64,000 nucleotides of DNA. It comes from Sphingobium sp. AP49 (GTDB taxonomy: Bacteria > Pseudomonadota > Alphaproteobacteria > Sphingomonadales > Sphingomonadaceae). A program made the translations under genes and the position numbers. Under the pieces are notes generated by a model that did no database searches, had not been told where the DNA came from, and saw nothing but the letters and a program-made list of their open reading frames with translations. Location: NCBI RefSeq assembly GCF_000281715.2, contig NZ_CP124576.1, positions 2,053,501 to 2,117,500 of the forward strand. The letters are read 5' to 3'. Below, piece by piece: positions 27,977-37,080 of this stretch. Each line of letters begins with the position of its first letter. Position 1 is the stretch's first letter.

Positions 27977-29716
27977 TTGCGTTTCAACGATATCATGCAG
28001 ACAGTGCTCGCGGCAGAAAATCGCGGCGGCCTGGGCGCAGTGACGCTATGGCGTCAGTGCGTCGATCTGCTGGCGCAGCATGACCGCTATGATCGCCCGC
28101 CGATGATGGAGGCGGACCGCGATGCGTTGCTCGACCGGCTCGACAGTCTTCGTGGGCGGGTCTCGGAAGTTCAACGAATCGCGACCGTGGTGGAATTGGG
28201 GGGGCGGCTGCGTTCGCCCAGCCTGATCCGCTTCTTTGCCAATGATCGTCCCTCGATCGCAGCGGCGGCCATGGCGCGCGCGCAGTTGGCGGACACGCTG
28301 TGGGCGCAATTGCTGCCGCAACTGACGCCGACGGCCCGTGGCGTGTTGCGTGGTCGTCGCGACATGGGCGCGGAAACCCGGCATGGGCTGGAGGCATTTG
28401 GCCCCGCAGACCTGGTGTTGACGGTGGCGGCCCCGGTGCAGGGCACATATCCGCTGCCGGCGGCGGACATCGCGACATCCGCGATCGTGGAAGCGCCCGC
28501 ACTATTGCCTATGGCCCGGGACAGGGCGGATGCGGCGCCGACGCACGGCGTGGTGGACCAGGGACAAGATCAGATCCGCAATCTGGTGGATCGCATTGCG
28601 CGGTTCACCAGTACGCGCCGTCCCACCGATGCGACCGACGACGTCGCGCCCGCCCGGGCGACGGAGGCGCGCGCCTTCGCATTTGAAACGGATGCCGCCG
28701 GCTTGCTGGTCTGGGTCGATCAGGGGCCGCGCGCCGCGCTGGTCGGATTGTCGTTGGGGGAAATGCCGTTGGAAGGGGCCAGTGGTCCCGACGGCCATGT
28801 CGCCGGTGCCTTCCAGCGGCGCAGTGGTTTCCAAAATGGACGCTTCACGATTGTCGGTGGGGCGATGGAGGGCGAATGGCGGCTTTCCGCGACGCCGTTC
28901 TTTGACCCCCGATCGGGGCGGTTCCAGGGCTATCGCGGACAGGCACGACGGCCTTATTTGCATGAAGTGGCTGCGACGCCGCCGGCAGGGCCAGTCACCA
29001 TTGCGGGGCTTTCGGCCGATTCCCTGCGCCAGCTGGTGCATGAACTGCGGACCCCCTTGAATGCCATCTTGGGCTTTGCGGAAATTATCGAGCAGGAACT
29101 TTTCGGGGCGGCCGGTCCGGAATATCGGGAGATGGCAGGAAATATCGCGGTTGATGCCCGACATCTTCTGGCCGCATTCGACGATCTCGATCTAGCGGCC
29201 AAGGTGTCGCGCGGTGATGCGGGCGGCGCGCTGCAGGCGATTGATCCTGCCCTGCTGGTCATGCAGGTTGCAGCGCGATTTCGTGACCAGGGGGGCGATG
29301 CCGGCACGCCGATCGATATCGTCATCGCGCCCGACCTGCCGCAGGTCAGTATCGATCCCGTTCAGGGTGAACGCATGATCCAGCATCTGCTGCGCACGCT
29401 GATCTCTGTGGCGCCGGTCGGCGAAGCGGTTACCGGGGCCTGCTGGTTCCAGCCGGACGGGGGGGGCGGCCGCGTGGTGCTGTCGATCGATCGGCCTTCG
29501 ACGCTGGCCGGGATGGAGGAAGCCCATCTGCTTGATCCGGGCTATACGCCCGATGGCGACTGGGCCGACGGGCCGCTGCTGGGCCTGGGCTTTTCATTGC
29601 GGCTGATCCGCAGTCTTGCCGCAGGGTGCGGTGGCAGCCTGGATATCGAGGCGGGGCGGGTCATGCTGGTAATCCCGGCGCAGGTGCGGCAGGAAGATGC
29701 GGCGGGGAACGCCTGA
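27977..29716 (+). CDS. sensor histidine kinase (PAS-like region plus HisKA/HATPase)
   Basis: 579 residues if started at TTG 27977, which directly follows an in-frame TAG and has GGGGA upstream; ATG 27995 is the alternative. No transmembrane segment is evident, so it is probably cytosolic. A degenerate PAS-like domain lies around residues 235-330 (FAFETDAAGLLVWVDQGP...). The phosphoacceptor is in LRQLVHELRTPLNAILGFAEII near residue 354. The HATPase part is divergent: LLGLGFSLRLIRSLAAGCGGSL is recognisable as the G2 region, but the N box is weak. No response regulator is adjacent. Confidence 0.83.
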   Translation: MRFNDIMQTVLAAENRGGLGAVTLWRQCVDLLAQHDRYDRPPMMEADRDALLDRLDSLRGRVSEVQRIATVVELGGRLRSPSLIRFFANDRPSIAAAAMARAQLADTLWAQLLPQLTPTARGVLRGRRDMGAETRHGLEAFGPADLVLTVAAPVQGTYPLPAADIATSAIVEAPALLPMARDRADAAPTHGVVDQGQDQIRNLVDRIARFTSTRRPTDATDDVAPARATEARAFAFETDAAGLLVWVDQGPRAALVGLSLGEMPLEGASGPDGHVAGAFQRRSGFQNGRFTIVGGAMEGEWRLSATPFFDPRSGRFQGYRGQARRPYLHEVAATPPAGPVTIAGLSADSLRQLVHELRTPLNAILGFAEIIEQELFGAAGPEYREMAGNIAVDARHLLAAFDDLDLAAKVSRGDAGGALQAIDPALLVMQVAARFRDQGGDAGTPIDIVIAPDLPQVSIDPVQGERMIQHLLRTLISVAPVGEAVTGACWFQPDGGGGRVVLSIDRPSTLAGMEEAHLLDPGYTPDGDWADGPLLGLGFSLRLIRSLAAGCGGSLDIEAGRVMLVIPAQVRQEDAAGNA

Positions 29717-29777
29717 CGCGGAATGGCGCGCGGGCGGGGGAAACGCTATCGCAACCATTCTGTGCCAGGGAAGAGAG

Positions 29778-30815
29778 ATGCAGCCTTCCTTCCATGACGG
29801 CAATCTGCTTCGGGCGCCCTTGCCAGAGGACATGATTGCGCTCGATCCCGCCTTCGGTACCCGGTTCATGCTGTTCGTGGATACCGAGGAGGAGTTTGAT
29901 TGGAACGCGCCGTTCAGCCGTCAGGCGCAGGGTGTGACTGCGCTGGCGGGCATGGCGCGCGGGCAGGCCTATTTTGCCGCCGCCGGGGTCAAGCCGATCT
30001 ATGTCACCGACTATCCGGTAGTCGAAAATGATGCCGCTGCGGCGATGATGGCGGAATGGGTCGATGCCGACGCGGCGGATATCGGGGCGCATCTGCATCC
30101 TTGGGTCAATCCGCCCCATGTGGAAGAGGTGTCGGCGCCGAACAGCTATGTCGGCTTTCTTCCCGAAGCGGTCGAGGCGGCAAAGCTGGAAGCGCTTGCG
30201 CGACGGATCGCCGATCGTTTTGGCCAGCGGCCTACGGTCTATCGCGCCGGTCGCTACGGTGTTGGCATGAACAGTGCGCGGCTGCTCGAAGCGGCCGGGT
30301 TTCGGCTCGATACGTCGGTTCGCAGCCGATTCGACTATAGCGACCAATATGGGCCCGATTTTCATGGCCTGCCGCAGAACCCCTATTGGGCCGGGCCGAA
30401 CAGATCCCTGATGGAATTGCCGCTTTCGACCGCGATTACCGGGCTGTTGCGGGCTGGGGGCGAGCGCTTCTATCGCGCGACCCGGACGATCGGGCCGCTG
30501 GCGGGAATGCTCGCGCGCGCACGCATGCTTGCGCGCGTTCCCCTGACGCCTGAGGGCATTTCGGCACAGGAGGCAATGGCGGCGATCGACGCGTTGATGG
30601 AGGAGGGGGTTCGCGTCCTCAATTTCAGCTTTCACTCGCCCACATTGGAGCCGGGCCATACGCCCTATGTGCGCGAGGAACGGGATCGGACGGCCTTTTA
30701 TGCGTGGTGGGACGCGGTCCTTAACCATCTGGCACGACGCGGGGTCAGGGCCGCCACATTGGATGCGCTGTTTGACGCAGTTCCGGTGCGTGTGGAGGCT
30801 TGCAAAGCGGCCTGA
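29778..30815 (+). CDS. polysaccharide deacetylase family protein (WalW-like)
   Basis: 345 residues. A NodB-like fold with FMLFVDTEEEFDWNAPF (the D-x-E metal-site start), IGAHLHPWVNPPH (HxxHP zinc ligands, about residue 110) and YRAGRYGVGMN. A late FSFHSPTLEPGHTPYV carries the catalytic-His-type motif. It resembles proteins called WalW in sphingomonad polysaccharide clusters. Substrate unknown; a carbohydrate N- or O-acetyl group is likely. GGGAAGAGAG precedes ATG 29778. It lies 61 bases after the histidine kinase and may be co-transcribed. Confidence 0.78.
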   Translation: MQPSFHDGNLLRAPLPEDMIALDPAFGTRFMLFVDTEEEFDWNAPFSRQAQGVTALAGMARGQAYFAAAGVKPIYVTDYPVVENDAAAAMMAEWVDADAADIGAHLHPWVNPPHVEEVSAPNSYVGFLPEAVEAAKLEALARRIADRFGQRPTVYRAGRYGVGMNSARLLEAAGFRLDTSVRSRFDYSDQYGPDFHGLPQNPYWAGPNRSLMELPLSTAITGLLRAGGERFYRATRTIGPLAGMLARARMLARVPLTPEGISAQEAMAAIDALMEEGVRVLNFSFHSPTLEPGHTPYVREERDRTAFYAWWDAVLNHLARRGVRAATLDALFDAVPVRVEACKAA

Positions 30816-30841
30816 TGCTGCCTATCCCGCGACCCGGGGTG

Positions 30842-30917
30842 GGGCCTGTAGCTCAATGGTTAGAGCTGGCCGCTCATAACGGCTAGGTTGCGGGTTCGAG
30901 TCCTGCCAGGCCCACCA
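30842..30917 (+). tRNA. tRNA with CAU anticodon (probably tRNA-Ile2, possibly tRNA-Met)
   Basis: 76 bases with encoded CCA. The acceptor GGGCCTG pairs perfectly with CAGGCCC; the anticodon loop CTCATAA gives CAU. The D-loop AATGGTTAGAGC and the variable region AGGTTGC resemble lysidine-modified tRNA-Ile2 more than elongator Met, but only TilS identity elements would settle this. An integrase remnant begins 163 bases downstream, so the 3' end may have served as an attachment site. Confidence 0.9.
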
Positions 30918-31031
30918 AATATTGCTTCCAGAACAGCTCATGTGGTATGGATAAATCCTTGTAAAGCAAGGAGTTGTCGAGCCATGATGGTCCAAAACAG
31001 TTCTTAACAGATCAGGTCGGTTCACCGAATC

Positions 31032-31076
31032 TGGGGGCGAAATTGGGGGTAGAGCGCGCCGAATTGGGGGCTAAAT
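31032..31076 (+). repeat. TGGGGG repeats in front of the integrase (possible arm sites)
   Basis: TGGGGG occurs at 31032-31037, 31044-31049 and 31065-31070, each next to an AATT-rich step (GCGAAATT, GCTAAATT). Clusters like this are common just upstream of P4-type integrase genes, where they may be arm-type binding sites. They end five bases before the integrase ATG. Confidence 0.45.
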
Positions 31077-31080
31077 TCCC

Positions 31081-31822
31081 ATGCCGCTTACCATTAATGA
31101 CATAAAAAACGCCAAGCCTGCTCGCAGCGATTACAAGCTCGCTGATTCCGGAGGGCTTTATCTTCTCGTATCGAAGGCTGGGGGTAAGACCTGGCGCTTC
31201 AAATATCGCGTGGGGATCGTTGAAAAGGCCATCACGCTTGGACGCTACCCGGAACTGGGATTAGTCGCTGCGCGAGATGCTCATCATGAGGCCAGGAAGT
31301 TACTGGCCGAAGGAAAAGACCCAGCGATAGAGAAAAAAAGGTCAAGCTCGCCAAGGCTGAGGCCTCTAAAGCCACATTCAGGAAACTGGGCAATGAGTGG
31401 CTCCTGGATCAAGAGCCCATATGGTCTGTGTCGAACTTCAAACGGGTTCGACATCGTCTCGAGCGCGATCTCTATCCGCTATTTGGCAACATGCCTGTCG
31501 GGCAGATCGAGAGTGCAGCCATCCTGCGTGCCCTACGCCGCATAGAAGCGCGTGGATCGATCGAGACCGCCAAGCGGGTGCGTGGCTATATCAAATGCAT
31601 TTTCCGCCGGGCAAAGGCTGAGGGCTATGTCGATCATCCGATCCTGCTGGAAATCGACGAGATCAAGGATGCTCTCAAGCCAGCTAGGAGAGGAGCGAGG
31701 CAACCTGCGTTGACCGAACTGCCCGAACTGCTGGAGCTCCAAAATTGCGTGGACAGATCGACGTCCAATCTACTGGTCAAACTTGCCTCTCGCCTGCTTT
31801 CCCTGACCCTTGTGCGGGTGGG
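31081..31822 (+). pseudogene. tyrosine recombinase (P4-type integrase), frameshifted and 3'-truncated
   Basis: The N-terminus MPLTINDIKNAKPARSDYKL...GGLYLLVSKAGGKTWRFKYR is the arm-DNA-binding domain of P4-type integrases. After DPAIEKK the frame breaks in a run of seven A (31333-31339). Adding one A restores EKKKVKLAKAEASKATFRKLGNEWL and the core-binding domain (NFKRVRHRLERDLYPLFGNMPVGQI). The homology stops after LLVKLASRLLSLTLVRVG, before the catalytic R-H-R-Y residues. It runs directly into a dnaE2 fragment, so it cannot be an active recombinase. Confidence 0.85.
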
Positions 31823-32178
31823 ACGTGGCTGGCGTGGTCCTAGTTCGGCAGCGGCCAGGCTCTGCCAAAGGCGTGCTGTTCGTCACGATCGAGGACGAAA
31901 CCGGGGTGGCGCAAGGGATACTCTGGCCCGACCGTTTCGAAATCTACCGGAGGCAGGTGATGTCCGCTTCAATGATCAGCATGCGGGGGCGGCTTCAGAA
32001 GGAAGGGGAGGTCATCCACATCATCTGCGATCGGATCATCGATCAGGATGACATGTTGCGCTCAATTGGCACAACGGACGTTCGTCTGGCCACCGGGTGG
32101 GGGATGGTGCAAAGCATGGAGCCGGTCCGGACCCGCGCGTAAAGTTGTCGCTACCCAATAGGGCGCTGGCGTCAGCGC
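31816..32178 (+). pseudogene. 3' fragment of error-prone DNA polymerase dnaE2
   Basis: The segment VAGVVLVRQRPGSAKGVLF followed by TIEDETGVAQGILWPDRFE and GRLQKEGEVIHIICDRI is the C-terminal OB-fold region of DnaE2/ImuC. It begins within a few bases of where integrase similarity ends (about 31816-31822). Near 32085 the frame slips: the other frame gives HRVGDGAKHGAGPDPRV, the expected DnaE2 C-terminal tail. No imuA/imuB or remainder of dnaE2 is present, so it is a dead recombination remnant. Confidence 0.78.
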
Positions 32179-32571
32179 CGTTCGATCAGGTCAGGGATTG
32201 AGAGGATTTGGTCCGCATCCGTAGCCATGACTTTCATTGAGCTTCTGACCGTCAAGAGGCGGTCGGCAATACTTAGGTATAACTAGATCGGATGCAAAAT
32301 GAATTGAATTTCCGATGCTACGCCGTTCTAATGGTTCGCTATTCGAACCTGCTTGAAGGATAAATATCCGGCGCAGGAGAGGTGCCAAAGGCCGGAAGGG
32401 ACTGTCAAAATGCCCACGGCTTCGGGAAAAGTAATACTCAAATAGAGAGGTTCGAGAATTGTGCCGACCCAGTCGGCCTCGGAAGCCGGCGCCGTGTTTG
32501 GCAGCCCTCATTTGGACCGCCTCAGAGCGGTGAATTGGCCATCGCTGGCCAGATTGAGGGAGTGCGACATC
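32179..32571. other. non-coding stretch with a palindrome upstream of the luxR fragment
   Basis: No convincing gene on either strand; open frames here lack domain-like composition. The one distinct element is GGTTCG-CTATT-CGAACC at 32333-32349, a perfect 6-bp inverted repeat about 220 bases before the LuxR-type fragment, which could be an operator. Confidence 0.45.
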
Positions 32572-32890
32572 ATGGACAAGCCTTTTTGGAACCTGATCGA
32601 TCGGATCAGAGCCGCTTCGGACGATGGCGAACTCTTTAACCTGCTCGATGAAGGAACCCATTTCATCGGCTTTACCCAATTTGCCATGGGTCATCACGTT
32701 GATCTGAACCAACCACCTGAGGCGGCGATCAGGCTCACCAATTACAATCCGGCGTGGGTCTCAGAATCAATCGGAAGAAAATATTACCGGGACGATCCCG
32801 TCCATCGCGCAAGCGTGCTCGATAACGCGCCTTTCGCGTGGGATGATCTCAAGCACATGCTCAATCTGACGTCCAAGCAGAGCAACATAC
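32572..32890 (+). pseudogene. LuxR-type autoinducer-binding domain fragment (no HTH)
   Basis: From ATG 32572 (GAGGGAG upstream) the sequence MDKPFWNLIDRIRAASDDG...LNQPPEAAIRLTNYNPAWV...YYRDDPVHRAS...FAWDDL follows the N-terminal half of an AHL-binding LuxR regulator, including the conserved YxxDPV segment. Similarity ends after NLTSKQ near 32880; the frame then runs to 33045 through sequence that is antisense to another gene. The C-terminal HTH is missing, and no luxI is nearby. A defective receptor is the likely state. Confidence 0.7.
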
Positions 32891-33157
32891 TGCGTCTGCA
32901 ATGTGTTCGATGCTTGGCCGCTCTCCATTCATCTGACGCTGCCATAATCGCGCGCTTGTTTGGATATCGTTGGCTCGCTGAAGACTTATACCTGTGTCTC
33001 GCTCCCCGCGATGCGCCGCAAAGTGGCCGATCTCTTGCACGCTAGCTCGCCCAGGTTTGGCCAAGCGCAAGTCAGCGAACAGCCGATCAAGGTCGGTTAC
33101 ACGCCGTTCGCCCCGCAATAGCCGTGCCACTCTGCGCTTATGGTCTTCGTTGAGCAT
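32885..33157 (-). pseudogene. N-terminal fragment of an unidentified conserved protein
   Basis: ATG 33157 is preceded by AGGAACT. The ~90 residues DLDRLFADLRLAKPGRAS and VQEIGHFAAHRGERDTGI have balanced, protein-like composition. I recognise the pattern as a conserved hypothetical but cannot name it. Past residue ~90 the frame continues into DNA that is antisense to the LuxR fragment, then stops at 32861. The join near 32880-32890 truncated both genes, tail to tail. Confidence 0.5.
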
Positions 33158-33544
33158 AGTTCCTGATTGATCAAAATATGCTAATTATCAAGGCCATGCT
33201 ATGATGTTTCATTTAGGATGTCATCTGTGGTCGCCGTTGGAACCGCAAGTCGGACACCGCAATTCTTGCGGCGCGCTACTGATGTCAGCAGAGGCCGGCG
33301 TATTGCTGGCCACGAAGCGGTTGTCCCGTCTCAGGAGGGACAAGATTTTCGCGGTCGTTCCCGATCTAGGATCTGTCGGGGTGGTTGGTGTATCAAAGAC
33401 GCGGTCGCTCCTCCAGATCCTCGAGCCGGCCATTCGTCCCAGCTGCCGCGCTGAGGTCGACCCTTATTGGTCACTCATTTCCGATTTTTCGTTTCCAGAA
33501 TACGGACCGGCAGCCTTTTCCCATGGTGAGCGCTCGTCCCTCGC
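33158..33544. other. no recognisable gene
   Basis: Lies between the truncated minus-strand fragment and the TetR gene. Open frames on both strands (one from 33201) have no family-like features. The first 40 bases are AT-rich (TTGATCAAAATATGCTAATTA) and may hold the promoter of the fragment ending at 33157. Confidence 0.4.
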
Positions 33545-34162
33545 TTACCAACCGTTTCGGCCATTGCAGAAAATACCTACGAGATATCCAGCATGCTCAC
33601 TGGCTTCTGCATCGGACAGTGGCTTCCTGCTGGAGCGGAATGCAAGGATCCCCGAGAGCATCGCCATGAATGTCGTCGCAGCCTTGTAGGCATCCGCAAA
33701 CTCATTCTGCGCGAATGTCTTGATGTCGAGCGCGATGTAATCGATCATTTCGGTGTGACCGAGGACGGCATAGCGTTCGGCCGCATCATCGGGCCAAGCA
33801 TGGGTAGCAAGCTGGGTGACAGCCTGAACCTCCGCTTCGGTCGCCCAGGTCAATAACCATGTCGCATAGAATTCGAGACGCTCATCCAATCGTTCGCTGA
33901 GCATCCAATTCTTGCGGGAGTTGACCTCACTCCACGCCCTGACGCGTTGCCCGATCACCGCCTTCAATAGAGCCGTTTTGTCGGAATAGCGCTTGTACAG
34001 GGTACTGCGTGGCACGCCGGCGCGTGTCGCAACCGCATCCATGCTTGTCCGCTCAAATCCTTCCGCGAGGAAAATCTCGGTCGCCGCATCCAGGATATTG
34101 CGGGTGATCGCCGCAGCCGTCTCGGCAGTCGGCCTGCCTTGCTTCACACCATATGAGTTCAT
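33545..34162 (-). CDS. TetR/AcrR-family transcriptional regulator
   Basis: About 205 residues. The HTH is standard: ILDAATEIFLAEGFERTSMDAVATRAGVPRSTLYKRYSDKTALLKAVI. The C-terminal ligand domain is helical with no named match. ATG 34162 is preferred because GGGAGAG lies about eight bases upstream; ATG 34195 would also work. A 21-base perfect palindrome (34206-34226) stands just upstream, in front of the divergent small ORF and GH2 gene, and is its probable operator. Confidence 0.85.
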   Translation of the reverse strand: MNSYGVKQGRPTAETAAAITRNILDAATEIFLAEGFERTSMDAVATRAGVPRSTLYKRYSDKTALLKAVIGQRVRAWSEVNSRKNWMLSERLDERLEFYATWLLTWATEAEVQAVTQLATHAWPDDAAERYAVLGHTEMIDYIALDIKTFAQNEFADAYKAATTFMAMLSGILAFRSSRKPLSDAEASEHAGYLVGIFCNGRNGW

Positions 34163-34205
34163 CCTCAATTCTCTCCCGAGCGCGTCACGGGCCATCCCCT
34201 CTTGA

Positions 34206-34226
34206 AACGCTACACATTGTAGCGTT
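34206..34226. promoter_or_regulatory. 21-bp palindrome, probable TetR operator
   Basis: AACGCTACA-CAT-TGTAGCGTT has perfect 9-base arms around a 3-base centre. It lies between the tetR start and the divergent 95-aa ORF/GH2 pair, the usual place and size for a TetR-family operator. Confidence 0.65.
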
Positions 34227-34297
34227 AATTTGCCACGACACATCGTCGCACACGTACGGCAACACACAAAAGATCAAGCAGGAGAGGATCACTAGGC

Positions 34298-34585
34298 ATG
34301 GATGCTCCACTTTTTCCGCCGGCCACCGATTTCGCCCAGCCACGACGCCTACCGCAAAGATTGAGCGCAGCCGAAACCCCGATTGCGATACTCAAGACCA
34401 TCCCGCAGGCATGGGCAATCGTCACAAGGGAGATCCCCGGCATGGATCGTCGGGTTGGTGGTGACCAGATCCGGCCCCACCTCAACAATTTCTCGCTAGA
34501 ATCGCTGCTGCCTTTCGGAGCGGTACCACGCGACGCTGTGGCGCGCATCGACAGCCAGTTCCTCGCACTGGGAGTGGAGTGGTGA
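34298..34585 (+). CDS. small conserved-looking protein coupled to the GH2 gene
   Basis: 95 residues; no family recognised. The N-terminus is Pro-rich (MDAPLFPPATDFAQP), followed by a compact segment with IPQAWAIVTREIPGMDRRVGGDQIRPHLNNFSLESL and ending VARIDSQFLALGVEW. AGGAGAGG stands about a dozen bases before the ATG. Its TGA overlaps the GTG start of the glycosidase (GTGGTGA), a coupling signature that argues it is real. It lies between a TetR operator and the GH2 gene, so the two are probably co-regulated. Confidence 0.6.
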   Translation: MDAPLFPPATDFAQPRRLPQRLSAAETPIAILKTIPQAWAIVTREIPGMDRRVGGDQIRPHLNNFSLESLLPFGAVPRDAVARIDSQFLALGVEW

Positions 34586-37080
34586 TCGACAGCGATTTGC
34601 AAACGGATCGACGGAACGTTCTGGCTATGACAGCGGGTACGGCGTTGGTTTCACTGGGGCAGGGCAAAACGGCCTCCGCCGCTGCCACGTCCCGCAGCGC
34701 CGGCTCTGTCGGCCGCGCTATTTCGTTCGACGACGACTGGCGCTTTCATCGCGGCGAAGGGCAAGGCTTCGAGGCACTCGGCCTCGATGATACGACGTGG
34801 CGGCGGGTGGACCTCCCACATGACTGGAGTGTCGAGGACATTCCCGGAGGCCAGCCGCCCGATCAGTTGGGACCGTTCGACAAGCATGCCCTTGGCGGCA
34901 ACGCGACCGGGTTCACGGTGGGCGGCGAAGGCTGGTATCGAAAGCGCTTCAGGGTCGATGGTTACCCAGCGGAAGCGATGATCGAGATACTCTTCGGCGG
35001 CGCCTATCTTGAGACCGACGTCTGGCTGAACGGCCGACATATTGGCGGCAATGTTCACGGCTACATCCCATTCGCCTTCGATCTGACACCTGCTCTCGAT
35101 CGAAAGGGCGACAATGTCCTTGCAGTGCGCGTGCGCAACCTCGGCAGGAACACACGTTGGTACGCAGGCTCTGGCCTCTACCGGCAAGTCACGCTCAACG
35201 TCCTCCCCGCCTCCACCCGTATCGCGCGTTGGGGCGTTGCCGGCTGGACCCGTCGGATCGAGGGAGGTCGCGCCGAGATCGACATTACCACTCGCATCGA
35301 AGGGGCACGGGCCGATATGGACCTTGTCACGCGCCTGCGTGACGAAAATGGAGCGGTGATTGCCGAAGCCGTGGCACCGGTAGATGCAGAGGTCAGCCAG
35401 GCGCTGGTGGTGCGCGGACCCCGGCTATGGTCACCAGAAAGCCCCGCCCTTTATACGCTTGAAACGGAACTGAGGCAGGCCGGTCGGACGATCGACCGCA
35501 CTGAACAGCCTTTTGGTATCCGCATCGTCACCTTCGATCCGCATCGCGGAGTTGCGATCAACGGGACGCCGATCAAACTCCATGGCGGTTGTATTCACCA
35601 TGATAATGGCCTGCTTGGTGCACGCGCTTTCGCCGATGCCGATGAACGGCGTATCCGCCTGCTCAAGGCGCGTGGCTTCAATGCGGTTCGCAGTTCACAC
35701 AATCCGTCGGCAGCCAGCCTGCGTAGCGTATGCGACCGCCTGGGCATGCTGCTGATCGAGGAAGCGTTCGACGTCTGGCATGAGAGCAAGGAACCGCAGG
35801 ACTTTGCCACTCAGTTCCGCGCGCATTGGCAGGACGTCATATCAGCGATGGTCCTGCCAGCACGCAACAGCCCTTCGGTCATCATGTGGAGCATCGGCAA
35901 CGAGATTCCGAGCCGCGCCACTGACGAAGGCGTGCATTGGGCCTGGACGCTGGCCAATGCGGTCAAGAAACTCGATCCAACGCGCCCGGTGACGGCCGGG
36001 CTCAACGGCGTGCTCGGCGCCGAGATGATTGCAGAGGCTGCGACTGCACGGCCGGGTATGGCAGGGAAGCGGGATAATGCGTCGACCATCTTTCTGGATG
36101 TTCCGGGCTATAATTATCGGCTGGAGGAGATGCAGCGGGAGTTCGCCCGGCATCCGGAGCGGGTCGTTTATGCCTCCGAGACTTTTCCCAAGAACATGTT
36201 CGACTATGCAGAATTATTGCGTCATGAGCCGTCATTCCTGGGCGAGTTCGTCTGGACGGCGATGGATTATATCGGCGAAGCAGGGATCGGCGCCCAAGCC
36301 CAGCTCAAGACTGGGAGCCCGCCATTCTACATTGCCGCTTGGCCCTGGGCGAATGCGTGGTGCGGCGATCTCGATCTGCTGGGCTATCAGAAGGCGCAAT
36401 CGCTAGCTCGCGACGTTGCCTGGGGTTTAAGCTCGCTGGAGATGGCCGTCCAACGACCGGTGTCTGAAGGTATGTTCGAATGGGTCTCAGCCTGGGGTTG
36501 GTCAGACGAATTGGAAAGCTGGAGTTGGGCCGGGAACGAGGGCAAGCCACTCGCCGTGCGCCTCTATTCCTCGGCTGACCGGGTCGTGCTGCTGCTGAAC
36601 GGCAAGCCTGTCGGCGAGAGAAATTTGGCAGCCGGGGACAAGATGTGCGCGGAACTGCAAGTACCTTATGCTCCGGGCGTTTTGGAGGCCATCGCTTATC
36701 GCGGCAGCGTGGAAGTCGCCCGCCGCAAGTTGGAGACAGTGGGAGGTGCCGCAAGGCTGCGCCTGCTGCCCGAGCGCCATAGGATAGACAGCAGCCGCCA
36801 ATCGCTCGCTTTCGTGCCGATCGAGGTGCAGGACAAGGCGGGTCGCCGGCTGCCCGACGACCAACGTCGCATCAGGCTAAACGTCATTGGCGCTGCCGAA
36901 ATCATCGCCTTTGGCAGCGCCGATCCAATCGGAACGGGTTCGTTGCAGGCGCCCGAGGCGCAAACTTTCCGTGGTCGAGCAATGGCAATTCTGCGTTCAC
37001 AAGGTGAGCCGGGGACCGTTTGCATTGAAGCACGCTCGGAAGGATTACCGGTAGCTTCGACGACCATAAAGTTTGTTTGA
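34579..37080 (+). CDS. glycoside hydrolase family 2 (beta-galactosidase-like), Tat-exported
   Basis: 833 residues. N-terminal DRRNVLAMTAGTALVSLG is a twin-arginine-type signal. The GH2 sugar-binding domain starts at FDDDWRFHRGEG and includes LPHDWSVED. The TIM barrel has LHGGCIHHDNGLLG, FNAVRSSHNPSA, then the acid/base Glu in WSIGNEIP (about residue 442) and the nucleophile Glu in YASETFPK (about residue 534). C-terminal Ig-like domains follow (LNGKPVGERNL). Substrate cannot be assigned beyond beta-galactoside or beta-glucuronide-like. The start is GTG 34579 or 34582, overlapping the 95-aa ORF. A sulfatase is encoded convergently next door, suggesting sulfated glycans. Confidence 0.88.
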   Translation: MVIDSDLQTDRRNVLAMTAGTALVSLGQGKTASAAATSRSAGSVGRAISFDDDWRFHRGEGQGFEALGLDDTTWRRVDLPHDWSVEDIPGGQPPDQLGPFDKHALGGNATGFTVGGEGWYRKRFRVDGYPAEAMIEILFGGAYLETDVWLNGRHIGGNVHGYIPFAFDLTPALDRKGDNVLAVRVRNLGRNTRWYAGSGLYRQVTLNVLPASTRIARWGVAGWTRRIEGGRAEIDITTRIEGARADMDLVTRLRDENGAVIAEAVAPVDAEVSQALVVRGPRLWSPESPALYTLETELRQAGRTIDRTEQPFGIRIVTFDPHRGVAINGTPIKLHGGCIHHDNGLLGARAFADADERRIRLLKARGFNAVRSSHNPSAASLRSVCDRLGMLLIEEAFDVWHESKEPQDFATQFRAHWQDVISAMVLPARNSPSVIMWSIGNEIPSRATDEGVHWAWTLANAVKKLDPTRPVTAGLNGVLGAEMIAEAATARPGMAGKRDNASTIFLDVPGYNYRLEEMQREFARHPERVVYASETFPKNMFDYAELLRHEPSFLGEFVWTAMDYIGEAGIGAQAQLKTGSPPFYIAAWPWANAWCGDLDLLGYQKAQSLARDVAWGLSSLEMAVQRPVSEGMFEWVSAWGWSDELESWSWAGNEGKPLAVRLYSSADRVVLLLNGKPVGERNLAAGDKMCAELQVPYAPGVLEAIAYRGSVEVARRKLETVGGAARLRLLPERHRIDSSRQSLAFVPIEVQDKAGRRLPDDQRRIRLNVIGAAEIIAFGSADPIGTGSLQAPEAQTFRGRAMAILRSQGEPGTVCIEARSEGLPVASTTIKFV

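Noticed and set aside
32191-32712. 173-residue minus-strand frame across the LuxR fragment
   Set aside because: Antisense of the LuxR domain with no domain features of its own.
33201-33689. 162-residue plus-strand frame
   Set aside because: No recognisable motif, and it runs into the antisense of the TetR gene. Cannot be supported as a gene.
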